In this document: piece after piece, positions 24,129-37,404 of the stretch
Layout of the letters: each line of letters starts with the position of its first letter
How positions within the stretch are numbered: the first letter of the stretch is position 1
Assembly (NCBI GenBank): GCA_964023205.1
Contig: OZ026850.1
Location: 3,742,368 to 3,806,367, forward strand
DNA from: Lutraria lutraria
Lineage: Eukaryota; Mollusca; Bivalvia; Venerida; Mactridae
Length of the DNA stretch: 64,000 bases
Direction: 5' to 3'
The notes under the pieces: model-generated
Told to the model about the DNA's origin: nothing
Databases searched by the model: none
The model's input: the letters and a program-made list of their open reading frames with translations, nothing else
Position numbers and translations under genes: made by a program

Positions 24129-25761
24129 GTACGGCGGCCTTCGGCCGCCGTACTCTCTGGTATGCTTATTTTTAAGTGGCAATGCAAAATCGCAACTTCT
24201 TGCGCGAAGCAGATTAGTGACAGTGCCCGAAATATTCCGAAATATCCGCAATGGTCATCACGTGATATAAACAAAACAGAAATAAAGCGAGGTCACGTGT
24301 TACTCACACCAACTAGTGTTAGCTTGATGACGCAGTCGCTATTTATAGTCTAAGAATGGAGCGAGCTCGATATCTGCCCATCCAATCTGATTAAAATCAT
24401 ATCCCCAAACCCGCTACGCTATGAGGATCTGAAGACGACCTATAGAAGGTCACCTCAGGTGACCTTTTCCACTAGCCAATCAGCGCCTTACTTTCATAAT
24501 TCTGAAAGTGATCTGATTCTATTTTTAACCGCAGTTAAAACAATATTTGACTTGTAGTTATCACGAACACCTATTCTTACGCAACCAAATGTAATGATAG
24601 CGCCCATGTGACATATGCGTGTTTATTAAATTTTCTGTACTACTATGGCCGAATCGATCAGGATTACTAAAGAAATCAAAAAGTGGTTGCAGACAAATAT
24701 GTTATACGTATTTTAACGTTTACTAACGTTTAAATAACATCGTCAGGTAGAAAGTTCATTCGGCCAAAGTACCGATGAAACGAGTTATACGATTGGCTGA
24801 ATTATAAATAGATATAAATAGTGATCATGGAAATTCCGACTTTTGAAAATAGAAACTGGTATAGGCCATCATCAGATCTTGCCGTAAGGAAGATCGAATA
24901 CTTTAGTCAGATTGCTGCCCATCTGTCAATAAATGCAGCCGAAACTCTTTATATCAAAGGAATTATGAAAAATTGTTCGATCTAAATGAACTTCGATGTA
25001 TAAATTATTAGAGAAATTCGCTGTGTTTATTATCGGTGTGTTGTAATAATCATTTAATCGTGTTATAAGATACGGAACACGGTATTAATTTTATACGTTT
25101 CGATGTATTTATTTTACCAACATGACGCAAATAGACAAAACATTATAAACATATTCACACAGACTAATTTTATAATCGCGAGCGTGGACACTGACTTGTT
25201 TACGCAATTGTCGTTAATTAAATATCGATTTCGGAGCTCAATACAAAAAATGTCCGATCAGGTGAGAGATGATGACTTAATTGGTTCGACATAGACGGTC
25301 ACTTTATGGTTCGATATAGATGGTCACTTTGCAGTTGAAAATCTATGTTTGGGACCGTTATACCAGGTTTTTACGACAACGTACCCTCAGACAACGGAGT
25401 ATATTATTTTTGGAGACTTTATTTAAATATTTTATATGCATTCCAGCAGATATTGCAACGTCTGATACATCGAGGTGATAGTTTCCCCTGATTTTAATTT
25501 TAGGGTGGAAACAGGGACTACATATAGAGTACCTCGTGAACTGTAGAACCATATGACCAGATTCATGAGATTCATGAAACATCAACGGCTTGTATTTTTG
25601 ATGGAGTAGATGATCACTTTAGTTTCGGGATCAGTTAAGTCAAAATAACAAATTCGTTTGATCTGAAACTTCGCACATCCTGATAAAAAATGCTAAATAG
25701 GCCACATTCTAGTATTGAATTGCCGGATGCGATTTTGCGCCGTACAAACATTTAACTTGTT
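24129..25761. mobile_element. Insertion in TIR element copy 1 (1.6 kb)
   Basis: Defined by comparison with the other copy, where flanking blocks are continuous at about 52025-52040. It begins with a 25-bp palindrome (gtacggcgg...ccgccgtac, 24129-24153) and ends near gcgccgtaca, so the ends share tgtacggcg in inverted form. It contains the nested 532-bp element at 24383. The remainder has no recognisable gene. Confidence 0.6.
24383..24914. mobile_element. Non-autonomous DNA transposon, 532 bp, 9-bp target duplication
   Basis: Begins caatctgattaaaatcat and ends ctttagtcagattg, giving 8-bp perfect TIRs (caatctga). It is flanked on both sides by the identical ctgcccatc (24374-24382 and 24915-24923). 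A second copy at 35494-36024 is inverted and has its own different 9-bp duplication. A 9-bp duplication fits Mutator-like elements, but the superfamily is inferred from that length only. Confidence 0.92.
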
Positions 25762-26019
25762 TGGCTTTGGAAGCATATGGGAAAGTAAACAGGAGAAAAA
25801 GGACTTTCCATTCAACGGATAAAATCATGAAAATGTCTAGGGTCGCGGGATAAAATTAATTAGGGTCGATCGAGTAACCAGAAATTTTGCACTATGTCAC
25901 ACGTCTTGTAGGTCAATGATTATAAATGAAATTACTTCCAAATCCATTACATCCTTCAATAACTGTTGCAGATATCTATTTCCATCACAAAATAGAAAAA
26001 TACGATTGAATTATAGACC

Positions 26020-28497
26020 TGGGCCCGTATTCACAAACGTTCTTAGTTATCCGAGTTAAGAATTTCCTTTGTCTAAGATTTAGACTAAGACATAAGAAAT
26101 TTAGTTTTCATCTTAGATTTATTCTAAGCGTAAACTAAGAAGAAATTATTCTTAGTTTGAAAAAATCTTAGTTTTGAAAATTTACCGTTGTCAGGGGGGG
26201 GGGGGGTTCCACGAAATTCCCATACGTCATAACTTACGCCTGCGTTTAAATTGGCGATGAGTTAAACCTATCATACACTGTCTGCAATTTTACGGATACG
26301 TTTGGTACTTTTTCAGCCACAAAATTGCACGGATGACACAAATATAATTGTTAGTCATATTTGCAGAATACAAACAGGTTCCTTATAAACAGGGTCACTG
26401 ATATATCAATTAAAAATCCGTTGGCGGTATTGTGAACAGTCAAATTAATGTTTTTGACATTTTATGAAGTATGCAGTAATTCGGTTAAGTTTAAGCAACA
26501 GAAGTATCAAAAAATACAAATACGCAACGATAGGGGTCAGAACCGAGGCAACAAATCGTAAAAGAAAAACGAATTTTGTTATATTGTACATGTATACGTT
26601 GTAAACGCAAATTGTGTAAATTTAAGTTACAAGTCTTTATGTTGTACAGCAAGAATACGGTTTTACGATGACTCCAAATTCAATTTCAATATTGTACACA
26701 TTAAGTTCTTAGTTGTGTATTCCATATGTACGAGGGGACACATACTAATTGTCTAACTTGACTTGTGCCTATCTTCAAAATCGTCAGAATAGAAAGTTTG
26801 CTGTGGTTCTAAACCATCAGAAATGTTTGTGTGACTACTGATAATGTTACATTCAAGCAGTAAGTCAGTTATACTATTACAGCTATGATTACCATCAATT
26901 TCATCAAAGAATTCTATTTTTAGGTTGATTTTTTAATGAGTCACAACCTTCATAATTATATCAGTACCACTCAGATTTGCAATATATTGCTTAAAACAAT
27001 ATTTCCAATCACAATTTACCAGTAATAGTGTTTCAAATCTGCACATATCTTCCATTTTAACAACTACCTATTTAATTTCTATTCTGAGGTGTTAAATTAA
27101 GATGATAATACATTCAAATGCAATTCAAGTAGCACTGATCTCTCATGTTTTCGATTGACTCTTATTATGAACTATGTATACATGTATATATTTTATTTAC
27201 TGTCTGTCTGGTGGTATATTTCTGCTTATCATAGCATTACTCACATGAGAATTTTGACAGCATGTGATTACTTACAACAACAGAGGCTCAGGTCATCTAA
27301 AACTGAACATTAATGATTAATAACAAAAAACATCCGTTTCAGTTGTGCAATATTTATGTAAGTTCATACAAAAGCAGATTATAAACATTACTGATATCAT
27401 TTACCCCATTGAATTCATATTGTCAAGGATACAATTGCATGTTTAATAGTAGTTTCAACATAGCTTATACCTGCATTATTTTCTATTCAACAATCTACAC
27501 AAAAGAATACATAAGTTTTAATTCATGACATACTAAAAGTCACAATGTAGTACTTGCAGGACAGCTGGTACAAACTTTATAACAATGTTTGCATTAAGAA
27601 CAAAATGTATACAAGGTAATAAAGATTTAAGATTAACAGTTGTCTCTCAATTTCTTGTTCATATAAAAATTGATACTGCAAAACAGTAGTTGAATCCATA
27701 TCATGAACTGTCTATGTCTTAATTAATTAATGTCATCATAAATGGTACACGAAGTCCTCAAAAGAATCTGTGAATACAAAGTACATCATTTCAATTCATA
27801 TAATGTCTTCATATTTTATACATGTACAAATACAAGTGAAATAACTTAAATGATGTAATTTTAGGTAACTATAATTTTGTAAAGATTAATGATTAATAAG
27901 CAATGGTAAAACATACTTTCAATGAATTGTAATAAAATAATGAGTTTATGCATTTTTTATTATTTTTAAACAAATTGTTAGAAAAACAATGAATGAAAAT
28001 GATTACGTCTTATAAATTGCTGCATGTTGAGTCGATCAGCAATATCATGTTTGATGTCAACAACAAATGTATTGATACTGCATTTTTCTGTAAGTCATGT
28101 TGGAACCTGTTTACATAGCCCAACCCACAAATACTCTCTGGTATACCAGCAAGAGTTACGCATTTTTAACAACAGAAAACTACGGTGTTAAAAAGCTCAC
28201 AGTCCATGAAATTAGCCAATAAGTATCCGTATTTTTCATAGATATAGAAAAATAATCAGTTCGACGTAGCATCCATATTCGTTTTGTTTTTATCTAAGTA
28301 AATTTCTTAAAGTTAAGACACCTCGTACCTTGACTTAACTTTTAAGATAAAAAATCGTCGATCTAAGAATTTTTCTAAGATTTTTTTCACTCTAAGACGA
28401 AAGTTAAGAACAATCTTGCAAAGTTAGCAAAACTTGGCGAAAACTAAGATAATTTAGATATTCTTAGATAATTTTTCATCTTAGTTAGTTTGTGAAT
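26020..28497. mobile_element. Insertion in TIR element copy 1 (2.5 kb), 'attcacaaac' ends
   Basis: Begins gggcccgtattcacaaacg and ends gtttgtgaat, with inner runs rich in 'cttag/taag' on both sides. No long ORF is present. About 27170-27800 matches, in reverse, 39545-40165 inside another element. The left end resembles the TIRs of the PIF/Harbinger element at 46253 in general pattern. Confidence 0.65.
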
Positions 28498-31257
28498 CAA
28501 TTTCTGCAATTTTATGGCAATTTCCATCCGTCTTAATTGAAATGATATCCAACAAATATAACTCGACGTGCCCAATTTTTTGTAAATAATGTGAGATGCG
28601 TATAAAAATCAATAATCAGGTAAAGTTAGCAACCATATAAAGGGATCTCAAAAATATTAATTTATTATCCGTCCTTTGTTTACACATCATTGAAAAAATA
28701 TATATACAAAGTAGTTAATCTATATTATTTTATGATATGTTTTTATAAGTGACATGTGGACGTATGCCAAAATGATATATTTAGCATATAATTATATTAT
28801 CAAAAATGTATTAATAATAAATTTCATTTAATGAAATATCATCGTCTATTTAATGCCTATTAGAACAATAGATGAAATGATAGTAAAATATAAGAAATAT
28901 ATATTACTTGATCTGTAACAATATTTACATAATACCTTCCATTAGGCATATCTCATAAAATAGTTTTCAGATGCTTTTTCTTATTTTTTTGCAACATGGT
29001 TAAAAAATACTGTGTTGTATTTCGATATGTACTTTGTAATAAAAAAAAATCGGAACGTTTTTATTGCAAGTAAAATTCATTTTCACATTTATCTAGGTAA
29101 AATAAGACCTACTTCAATTTTAACATCCAAAAAGCTAATGGGGCTTTAACAATAATGAAAACCATCTTTTTTTTTCTTTTTTTTTATAATATCAACAAAT
29201 TGGGTTATAAATATCGATTTTGCTTTTTTATACGGAAGTAAAGTAAAATATTTCACAGATTCTAATATTTTCATCCATGTTGTAATATGTTTTAGTCTTC
29301 AACCTCCTAAAACTTGATTCAAGGCGTCTAATTTTTATAACCCTGTATAATACATCATGCTGTGGCTGTATATATATGGGTACCTAATCAGCAGATATGA
29401 TCATCGCCAAATGCACGTTGTTTCCGTAAACGTACGTAAATGTCCGAGATTTGCCGAACGATTGACGAATTGAACTTAAAAAAATCTAAGGGGTAGTTTT
29501 AAAAATCATCAAAAGGGTCGAAGAAGATATTATTTGATTGTTTTCATATTTTACATGGTGAATGAAATTAAATTTTCAAAACGAATGCAATGAGTACAAA
29601 TTTTATCACATTTCCCCCAAAAAAGTTATGATGCTGAATACATCAAATTTTCATTGAAAAATCTACCAATTTTACGCGTTTTACAACGAATATAGACGGA
29701 ATCGATAGGTGTCTTTTTCAAACGCAAAAGGGTCGAAGAAAGCATTAATTTAAAATAATAAAAAATACACCATTAGAAAGATAAAAGATTAATTAAACTT
29801 TTGTGATGAGTACAAATTTCGTATTTTAAATAGAATAAAAGTTATGACTATTATAGCGAAAATCCCCTTCTTTGTTTAATGTAAATTTTTTATCGATTTT
29901 CTAAATCAGCATGTCCGCGAAAGTTGGGTATGGCATAAATACGTCCGTAGAGATGTTTCTGAACTATCGAACGAAAACCGAAAGTAGAACTACTTTTACG
30001 GCAAGATATTTTATTGGACAGTGAATACGCGGTTTTAATTCTACGCATTTGAATATCTCATGTATCTACCGACAAGCACTTATTTAGATACATGACTCTT
30101 TCCATGTAGTAACAATAAAATGATTTGAAATATATTTAGATCTGACACACTTAATTGGGGAAAGATTCCAGATACTTCTATATAATCACACCATTTAGTT
30201 GCATACTATTTCCTTTATGCTGTTATGGAGTCCAGCGACAAAATTTTGGTCAACTATTACAAATGACTTGATTTTGATAAAAATCAAGTCCAAAAACTAG
30301 TAATAGATTCTACACTATGGCCCTTTCCCATAACTAGGTAGTCTCCCTTGGAAGATTGTCGTTCTTGTCGGCAGTGCGCATGCACTAAAATATTATCAAT
30401 CAAAACATAATGACTCGATCAGTCACGAAAAGAAATGAGTCTATCAGTGTATAAAATAAAATAGCGTTGTCTTCATGTGACTAAACAAACGAAATGGTTA
30501 GTCAACTGAAATTGTCCGAGAAGAATGACATAAACATGCTACAGAACACTAAGGCATACAGACGTAAAATCTGATAAAAAATATCATGCAGTTTAGATAA
30601 AGATGTACATGTACCAGTATTTATTATTTCCTTATGAAATGTACAATTATTTAGACAATGATAATTGGTAAATAAATGGAATTTTAACAAAAATAACTTA
30701 ATACAACACCTACTTATGTTAACTGACATTTTATGTACCTTATAGCTACTCTATGTTTGACCTTTTTTCGGGGACCAGTCTATTATAAATCATTGCTTTC
30801 AAATTTTGCAAATAAACAACAAATAGGGATTTTGCAAAATATCACAATAGTTCAACAACATTTTGAACAGAAATAAACAGTAAAAAATCAGAAAAAAATA
30901 CTTCATTTGTTAAATCATATTCCTGAACAATTTAATAACGGTAACGAAAACACTTCTCCTACCATGCACAACATTGCTCCATATACTATAGATGCCGTCT
31001 GAAGGCTATGCCAATAAGAATAATATACAAGTTGTGTAACATACCATTACATTGCATGACCTGGTGACCTAGTGTCTGACCCAAGACGACACATGTTCGG
31101 TCTCATCCTAAATATTAATAAGACAAACATTCTGGTAATGTATGATGAAGATTCAATCAAAACCCTGACATCAACTAGTTATTGACCCCAGATGACCCAT
31201 ATTTGTACTTGACCGTGATATTGTTAACACAAACGATTTGATAAAGTTTGGTGAAGA

Positions 31258-32956
31258 CTAAATGGAAACTTACATGGGGTGATACAAAATTTAAATTGTT
31301 AGGATTGATCTTTGATGTTGATTTAGATAAAATGATAGATATAAATTTTAAAGAAAAACTTCAGAAAGGAAAGAATTGCATTGCTCACTGGAAGAAAAGA
31401 AAATTAACTCCCATTGGAAAAATTACTGTCATAAAATCGATGTTACTTCCTTTGTTTATTCATTGCTTTACAAGTTTACCTACACCTAATACATTATTTT
31501 TGAAAACACTTAATGATATATTTTATGAATTTGTATGGGAAGGAAAAGCAAAAATAAAAAAAACAGTTATTATCAAAACATACAGAGAAGGTGGACTGAA
31601 AATGGTTGATATTAGCAGCTATATACATTGTTTAAAGATAAAATGGTTAAAAAAATATGTCAGTAATAACAAAGGGAAATGTTATACACTAGTGAATTCA
31701 TTATTCAATATTGACAAAATTTTTAATACAGGAAAATAATTTTGTGAACTGATTAATAACAAGATAAAAAATGCTTTTTGGATTGATGTTTTGAAGGCTT
31801 ATTCTTTGTTTATAGATAAACTTTGTATAGATGATGTAGAACAAGTGCTTCATATGCCATTGTTTTATAATCACAACTTGCTTACAGGAAGTAGATATTT
31901 TTTTATGAAAACTTTATATGAGAAAGGATTTAGATTTGTTAAGGACATTTTTAATCAATATGGAGAATTTGTGGACTTAAAATACTTAGAATTAATTACC
32001 AAGAAGACAATTAACTTTTTACAATATCATAGCTTAAAACAAGCAATAAAAAGGTACATACAGAACCTTAACATTTTAATTCCTAAAGACCTGCTCAATG
32101 TTCAATATCCTTTTATAAATTGTTATATAAAACCTATTCTACTTGATAAAAACATCAATAATAATATCTATTTGGCTTTTGTTAAAAATAATGATGTGCC
32201 AACAAGCCAAGAAAAATGGAACAAATATTTTGTAAATAATGACATTAATTGGCATTTCAATTATAAGGCGGTATTCAGATGTTCAAAAGACTCATATATT
32301 CAATGGTTCCAGACAAGAATTATTCATATGATATTGGCTACAAACTCACTTTTGTTTAGAATGAAAATTGTTGATAGTAAAATGTGTACTTTTTGTAACT
32401 GTCATGAAGAAACTCTTGTACATTTATTTTGGGAGTGTAGCAAAATTCAACATTTATTTCAATATATCAAAGACAACATACATAATTTTGATAAGATATT
32501 ATGCTGTAAATCATTTGTTTTAGGTTCAGAAAACAGTGATTTTAAATATGATATTTTGTTTTTGGAAATGAAAAGATATATATATTTGGCAAAAAGAAAA
32601 AATATTTTACCTTCATGTATTGGTTTTAAAGGTAGTCTAAAACTAGCTTGGGACATTTATAAAAATACAAATATGAGTGAACTTGAAAAAGAAAGATGGT
32701 CAATTGTAAGACACCTGATTGAATAACTACACATAAGATAATCCACTTATTTTTGCTTTATTTCACTTTATAAATTATAGATATTAAAACGTATATATAT
32801 TATGTTCATTATAGTAGCTTTACCATGTAATAGTAAATATTTATCATGAAATTAAATGTAAGGTATGAAGGTGGGATGACCCCGACCCCCTCATACCTAT
32901 TACGGGGTGAAATAAACGAGGTTACTCTGTTGGGGCCTCAAAAAAAAAAAAAAAAA
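31258..32956 (+). pseudogene. 5'-truncated L1-like retrotransposon with poly(A) and target duplication
   Basis: One frame, from 31258 to the stop at 32724-32726, encodes the C-terminal part of an L1/Tx1-type ORF2. It includes RKLTPIGKITVIKSMLLPLF and a terminal zinc-knuckle-like MCTFCNCHEETLVHLFWEC. It is broken only by a single in-frame TAA at 31737-31739, after which the same frame resumes. A short 3' UTR and about 18 A's follow. The 15-bp sequence aaagtttggtgaaga flanks it at 31243-31257 and 32957-32971. These features mark a fairly recent, 5'-truncated insertion into an older repeat. Endonuclease and RT catalytic domains are missing. Confidence 0.95.
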
Positions 32957-33173
32957 AAAGTTTGGTGAAGATCCAATTATAACTGTGAAATATGCAGTGA
33001 CCGGAAAGGACCCATAATCAAATTTTACCTACAATTTATTAGAATAAATATTCTGACAAAGTTTCATGAAGATCCAATCAAAACAGTGATTTCTAAAGTG
33101 TTCACAGGGTTTTCCCTTATTTGGTCATGGTGACCTTGTTTTTGACCCTAAATGGCCAAATATCGAACTAATT

Positions 33174-33643
33174 GTAAAGGACTCAATTACACTTCGTGGA
33201 AATAGGATTGTAATTCCGAAAGTACTTCAAAATTAGCGCATGAAAGTCACCAGGGAATTGTGAAAACAAAACAATTACTATGAGAAAAAGTATGGTGGCC
33301 ACATATGGACCGAGATGTAGAGACGCTGATTCAATATTGACAACCATGTCAAATGGTTTCAAGTCCGCCAAAGCCTCCACAAGTAACAATGTCTCCGTTA
33401 CCAGACGGACCTTGGAAGAAGGTAGCAATAGACCTTACAGGACCTTTCCCGACAGGAGAAAATGTTATGGTCGTTATCAATTATTACTCCAGATATCCAG
33501 AAGTGGAAATCATAAAATCAACAACAAGTGGTACAATCATAAATAAACTCAGGAAAATATTCGCAGTTCATGGACTAGTGTCTGACAATGCACATGTTTT
33601 CACGTCTGATGAATTCAAACAAAATCTTCATAAAATGGAATAA
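33174..33643 (+). pseudogene. Ty3/gypsy integrase fragment
   Basis: The plus strand gives, across frameshifts and stops, SITLRGNRIVIP, then AHESHQGIVKTKQLL, then EKVWWPHMDRDVETLIQY. A stop follows where the zinc-binding Cys is expected, before QPCQM. The core continues as GPWKKVAIDLTGPFPTG and VINYYSRYPEVEI. This is the HHCC-plus-core layout of a gypsy integrase. The TDNG segment is partly deleted (GLVSDNAHVFTSDEF) and the frame stops at 33643. No LTRs are visible. Confidence 0.88.
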
Positions 33644-33967
33644 AATATACACGCGTAACTCCATAATAGGCAAGAAGTAATGTATTTGTTGTAAACTAGT
33701 CAACAAATCACTGAAAAAAGATGTGAAAATGCGTGTGCAGAAAACAAAAACTGGAGAACAGAAATAAATAATTATTTACTTATGTATCGTGCAATTTACG
33801 CTACATCACACAACACCTGCGGAACTGTTATTTAACAAGAAGATAAAAACCAAGGCCTCGTTTCATCAATATATTCTTATCTTTCGTAAGATTCTTTCCT
33901 ATGAAGACACTTACGACAAAAGTTACGAAATTCTTTAACCCTTTTATTAAATGTTCTTATCTAAATG

Positions 33968-34754
33968 CGCTCTAAACATAGCGTGACGTCACTGCGTTTG
34001 TCTAACCTCTATTACTATCCACCAAACTCCCCGCAGCGGTTACCTCCCTTGATAAGTATATTAACAAAGCGTGACGTAACCGGTCAAACTCCTCACACCG
34101 GTTACGTCACGCTTTGCTATTATAACAACTGCCACCACTGTAATCACGTGATGATAGTTGTCACTACGTTTGTATATTTTTAAGAAATTTTCTTTTCAAC
34201 GTTTATTTTTTACTTTTTTGTGCAATAAGCATAATATTTCAATAAAAGATAAGTACAGTGATAAAATGTTTAAGAATTTTAAATCAAAAGTGAAAAAAAA
34301 AATATTCGGCTCTGTGACGGCCGAATTTCTTTAGTGGTGGCAGTGGTTAATATACTGATCAAGGCAGGTAACCGCTGCGGGGAGTTTGGTAACCGGTGTG
34401 AGGAGTTCGACTATCCACATTTAGATAGTTATATACATACGCTAAAAGTATAGTTCCGCGGAAGGATTAAAAATGTCAAAACAACCACATCGGTTGTATG
34501 TTATTAACGAATGTGTTTAGTTAAATGTAAAATGAATACGTAGTACCATTTCTATTCTTATGCTTTCGTCAATAACACTCATTATTCAATGAAACGCAAT
34601 GCTGAAGTACGCTTGGCTCCAATGTATACCATACGGTGACGTCACGCTATGTTATTGTTTATAATTTCCATTTTGTAAGTTCCTGCAAATACCCATAATG
34701 CCCCGAGCAGAATAACACAGGTCAGTGCATAGCGCTACCGTAGTGTACACATGG
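33968..34754. mobile_element. 787-bp insertion with 9-bp target duplication
   Basis: Flanked by atctaaatg at 33959-33967 and 34755-34763. Comparison with copy C (about 38470-38485), where the host sequence is uninterrupted, confirms the insertion. It contains an internal palindrome (about 34018-34140 against 34322-34410, words caaactccccgcagcggtta and taaccgctgcggggagtttg). I do not see clear terminal inverted repeats. Confidence 0.8.
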
Positions 34755-35409
34755 ATCTAAATGTGTAAAGATCGCGACACAGTCTACACGGGTAAAGTGT
34801 ATTCACCGGCCCTAGCTATGTAAATAAGAAATATACAACTGATTCTATATAAATGTTACATTGAGAGTTTTATTTTATTTCTGAACAGATTTTTGTAAAT
34901 TATGTACCAAATTAAAGATGAAGCTCTCATCTTTCAGAAAATGTAAACTATCCGATATATCTTAACTGAATATATGTTTTTAAACAATGTGAACATTGGT
35001 TATGATAAATGTGTTTTTGAGTCGCTTAAACTTGCAAATACAATTACTCGCACGCTTATGTATGTTGTGCTCGTCAGATAAAATTATTATCGTTTGACCA
35101 GTAAGATTCCACAGCAAGATTCGGAGAAAACAGTTAATGAATACGAAAACTCCAAATGTATTTTAATATCTATTAGCTTTATTTTTCAATTTTATCATGA
35201 AAAATATGTATTATGCCTATATTAAACGCGCATACGATCGATTAAAGAGAAATGCAAAAAAGGTTTCTTTTAAAGATTTGTTCACGGTCTTAAAATAAGT
35301 TTTAAAAATATCAGGTTGTCAACAGGTTATAACATCAGCGTAACGTTAATTTGAAAAGTGAACAATATAAAAATGCCATCTAAGTCGAAAGCTAATATAT
35401 ATATATATT

Positions 35410-37404
35410 GGCCTCGTTTCATCAAACATCTTACGCCACTTCTTTAGTAAGAAGTGTCTTATCTCCCTTCTTAGCGTTAAAATACGTTTCATCCAATCTG
35501 ACTAAAGTATTCGATCTTCCTTACGGCAAGATCTGATGACGGCCTATACCAGTTTCTATTTTCAAAAGTCGGAATTTCCATGATCACTATTTATATCTAT
35601 TTATAATTCAGCCAATCGTATAACTCGTTTCATCGGTACTTTGGCCGAATGAACTTTCTACCTGGCGATGTTATTTAAACGTTAGTAAACATTAAATTAC
35701 GTATAACATATTTGTCTGCAACCACTTTTTGATTTTTTTAGTAATCCTGATCGATTTGGCCATAGTAGTACAGAAAATTTAATAAACACGCATGTCACAT
35801 GGGCGCTATCATTACATTTAGTTGCGTAAGAATAGGTGTTCGTGATAACTACAAGTCAAATATTGTTTTTTACTGCGGTTAAAAATAGAATCAGATCACT
35901 TTCAGAATTATGAAAGTAAGGCGCTGATTGGCTAGTGGAAAAGGTCACCTGCGGTGACCTTCTATAGGTCGTCTTCAGATCCTCATAGCGTAGCGGGTTT
36001 GAGGATATGATTTTAATCAGATTGCGTTTCATCAATTGTTTCTCAGCTACGAATTCTTAAGTTTGAGAACAATTCTTTCTTAACTTTACGATAGCTCATG
36101 GGCTGTCTTAAAGATAAGAAAACGCGGCTTTTGCCTTTATTATTACGAGACGGCCTTTTATTTTAAGACTGTTGAGTGCAATGTTCAAGATATTCGTAAA
36201 TAATGGAAAAGAAATTCAGTTTTATGTTCAGGGGCGTAGCCAGCTACAAATGAATTTTATGCACACAAGGAAGAATGTAACCCCGGCTGTTGTTTGGTTC
36301 TGGATTTTTTATGGCCCGCTATTCGAAATATTGCGGAAGAGCATAAAGCTTTTCCCCTGTCCATCCGTGCGGCTGTGTGTCCGTCCGTTCAAATTTTGGC
36401 TTCCGAGCAATAACTCAAGAAATATTTCAAGGATTGGTTTCATATTTTACATGAATGAATATAATAATAAAATGCAGGTCAAGATCGATTTCTCTTAAAA
36501 TCCCAACATTTTCTCAGTAGTTACGGTCCCTTTTTACATAGCTCTCGGAGAGGCATTCGTGTCCTCCGGACACATTTCTAGTTTAAATTAGAACTCAAAT
36601 GGTGAACTTTCAGTTGTATTAACAGGGATTAGAGGCACTGTCAAATATTATTTATTTGAATGCATTTATTTCAAACACCGTGATAACGATTGTTAGACAT
36701 AATATTACATCGCTGATGTTATAACTTGTTGACAATCTGATATTTTTAAAACTTATTTTAAGACCGTGAACAAATCTTCAAAAGAAACCTTTTTTGCATT
36801 TCTCTTTAACCGATCGTATGCGCGTTTAATAGCCATAATACATATTTTTCATGATAAAAATTGAAAAATAAGCTAATAGATATTTAAATACATTTGGAGT
36901 TTTCGTATTTATTAACTGTTTTCTCCGAATCTTGCTGTGGAATCTTACTGGTCAAACGATAATAATTTTATCTGACGAGCACAACATACATAGGCGTGCG
37001 AAGTAATTCTCGTATGTGCAAGTTTGAGCGACTCAAAAACACATTTATCATGAGTCAATGTTCACATTGTTTAAAAACATATTTTCAGTTAATATATATC
37101 AAATAGTTTGCATTTTCTGAAAGATTAGAGCTTCATCTTTAATTTGGTATATAATTTACAAAAATCTGTTGAGAAATAAAATAAAATTCTCTATATAACA
37201 TATGTATAGAATCAAGTGTATTTTTCTTATTTACATAGCCAGGGCCGGTGAATAAACTTTACCCATGCAGACTGTGTCGCGGTCTTTACACATTTAGATA
37301 AGAACAGTTAATAAAACGGTTTAAGAATTTCGTAACTTTTGTCGTAAGTGTCTTCGTAGGAAAGAATCTTACGAAAGATAAGAATATATTGATGAAACGA
37401 GGCC
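35410..37404 (-). mobile_element. Harbinger-like foldback element, copy B (inverted, nested in copy A)
   Basis: Bounded by ggcctcgtttcatcaaacat on the left and attgatgaaacgaggcc on the right. Its ends are reversed relative to copies A and C. Copy A resumes at 37405. Because B is inverted within A, the region around 36030-36720 is a long inverted repeat of 37420-38050. It carries the 531-bp element at 35494. Confidence 0.82.
35494..36024. mobile_element. Non-autonomous DNA transposon, 531 bp, second copy
   Basis: Reverse-complement relative of 24383-24914. Its ends are caatctgac and aatcagattg, and it is flanked by cgtttcatc at 35485-35493 and 36025-36033. Copies A and C lack it at the matching site, which confirms a true insertion. 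Confidence 0.93.

Larger units (their letters stand above)
23582..29927 (+). mobile_element. TIR element 'CCAACTTT', copy 1 (about 2.2 kb net, swollen by insertions)
   Basis: The ends are inverted: ccaactttggcggacatg on the left and catgtccgcgaaagttgg on the right, with one mismatch. Three homologous blocks (23582-24128, ~25762-26019, 28498-29927) correspond in inverted order to 52532-~52040, ~52025-51773 and 46249-44815. No transposase ORF is present. The two interruptions are 24129-25761 and 26020-28497. I could not fix the target duplication. Confidence 0.8.
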
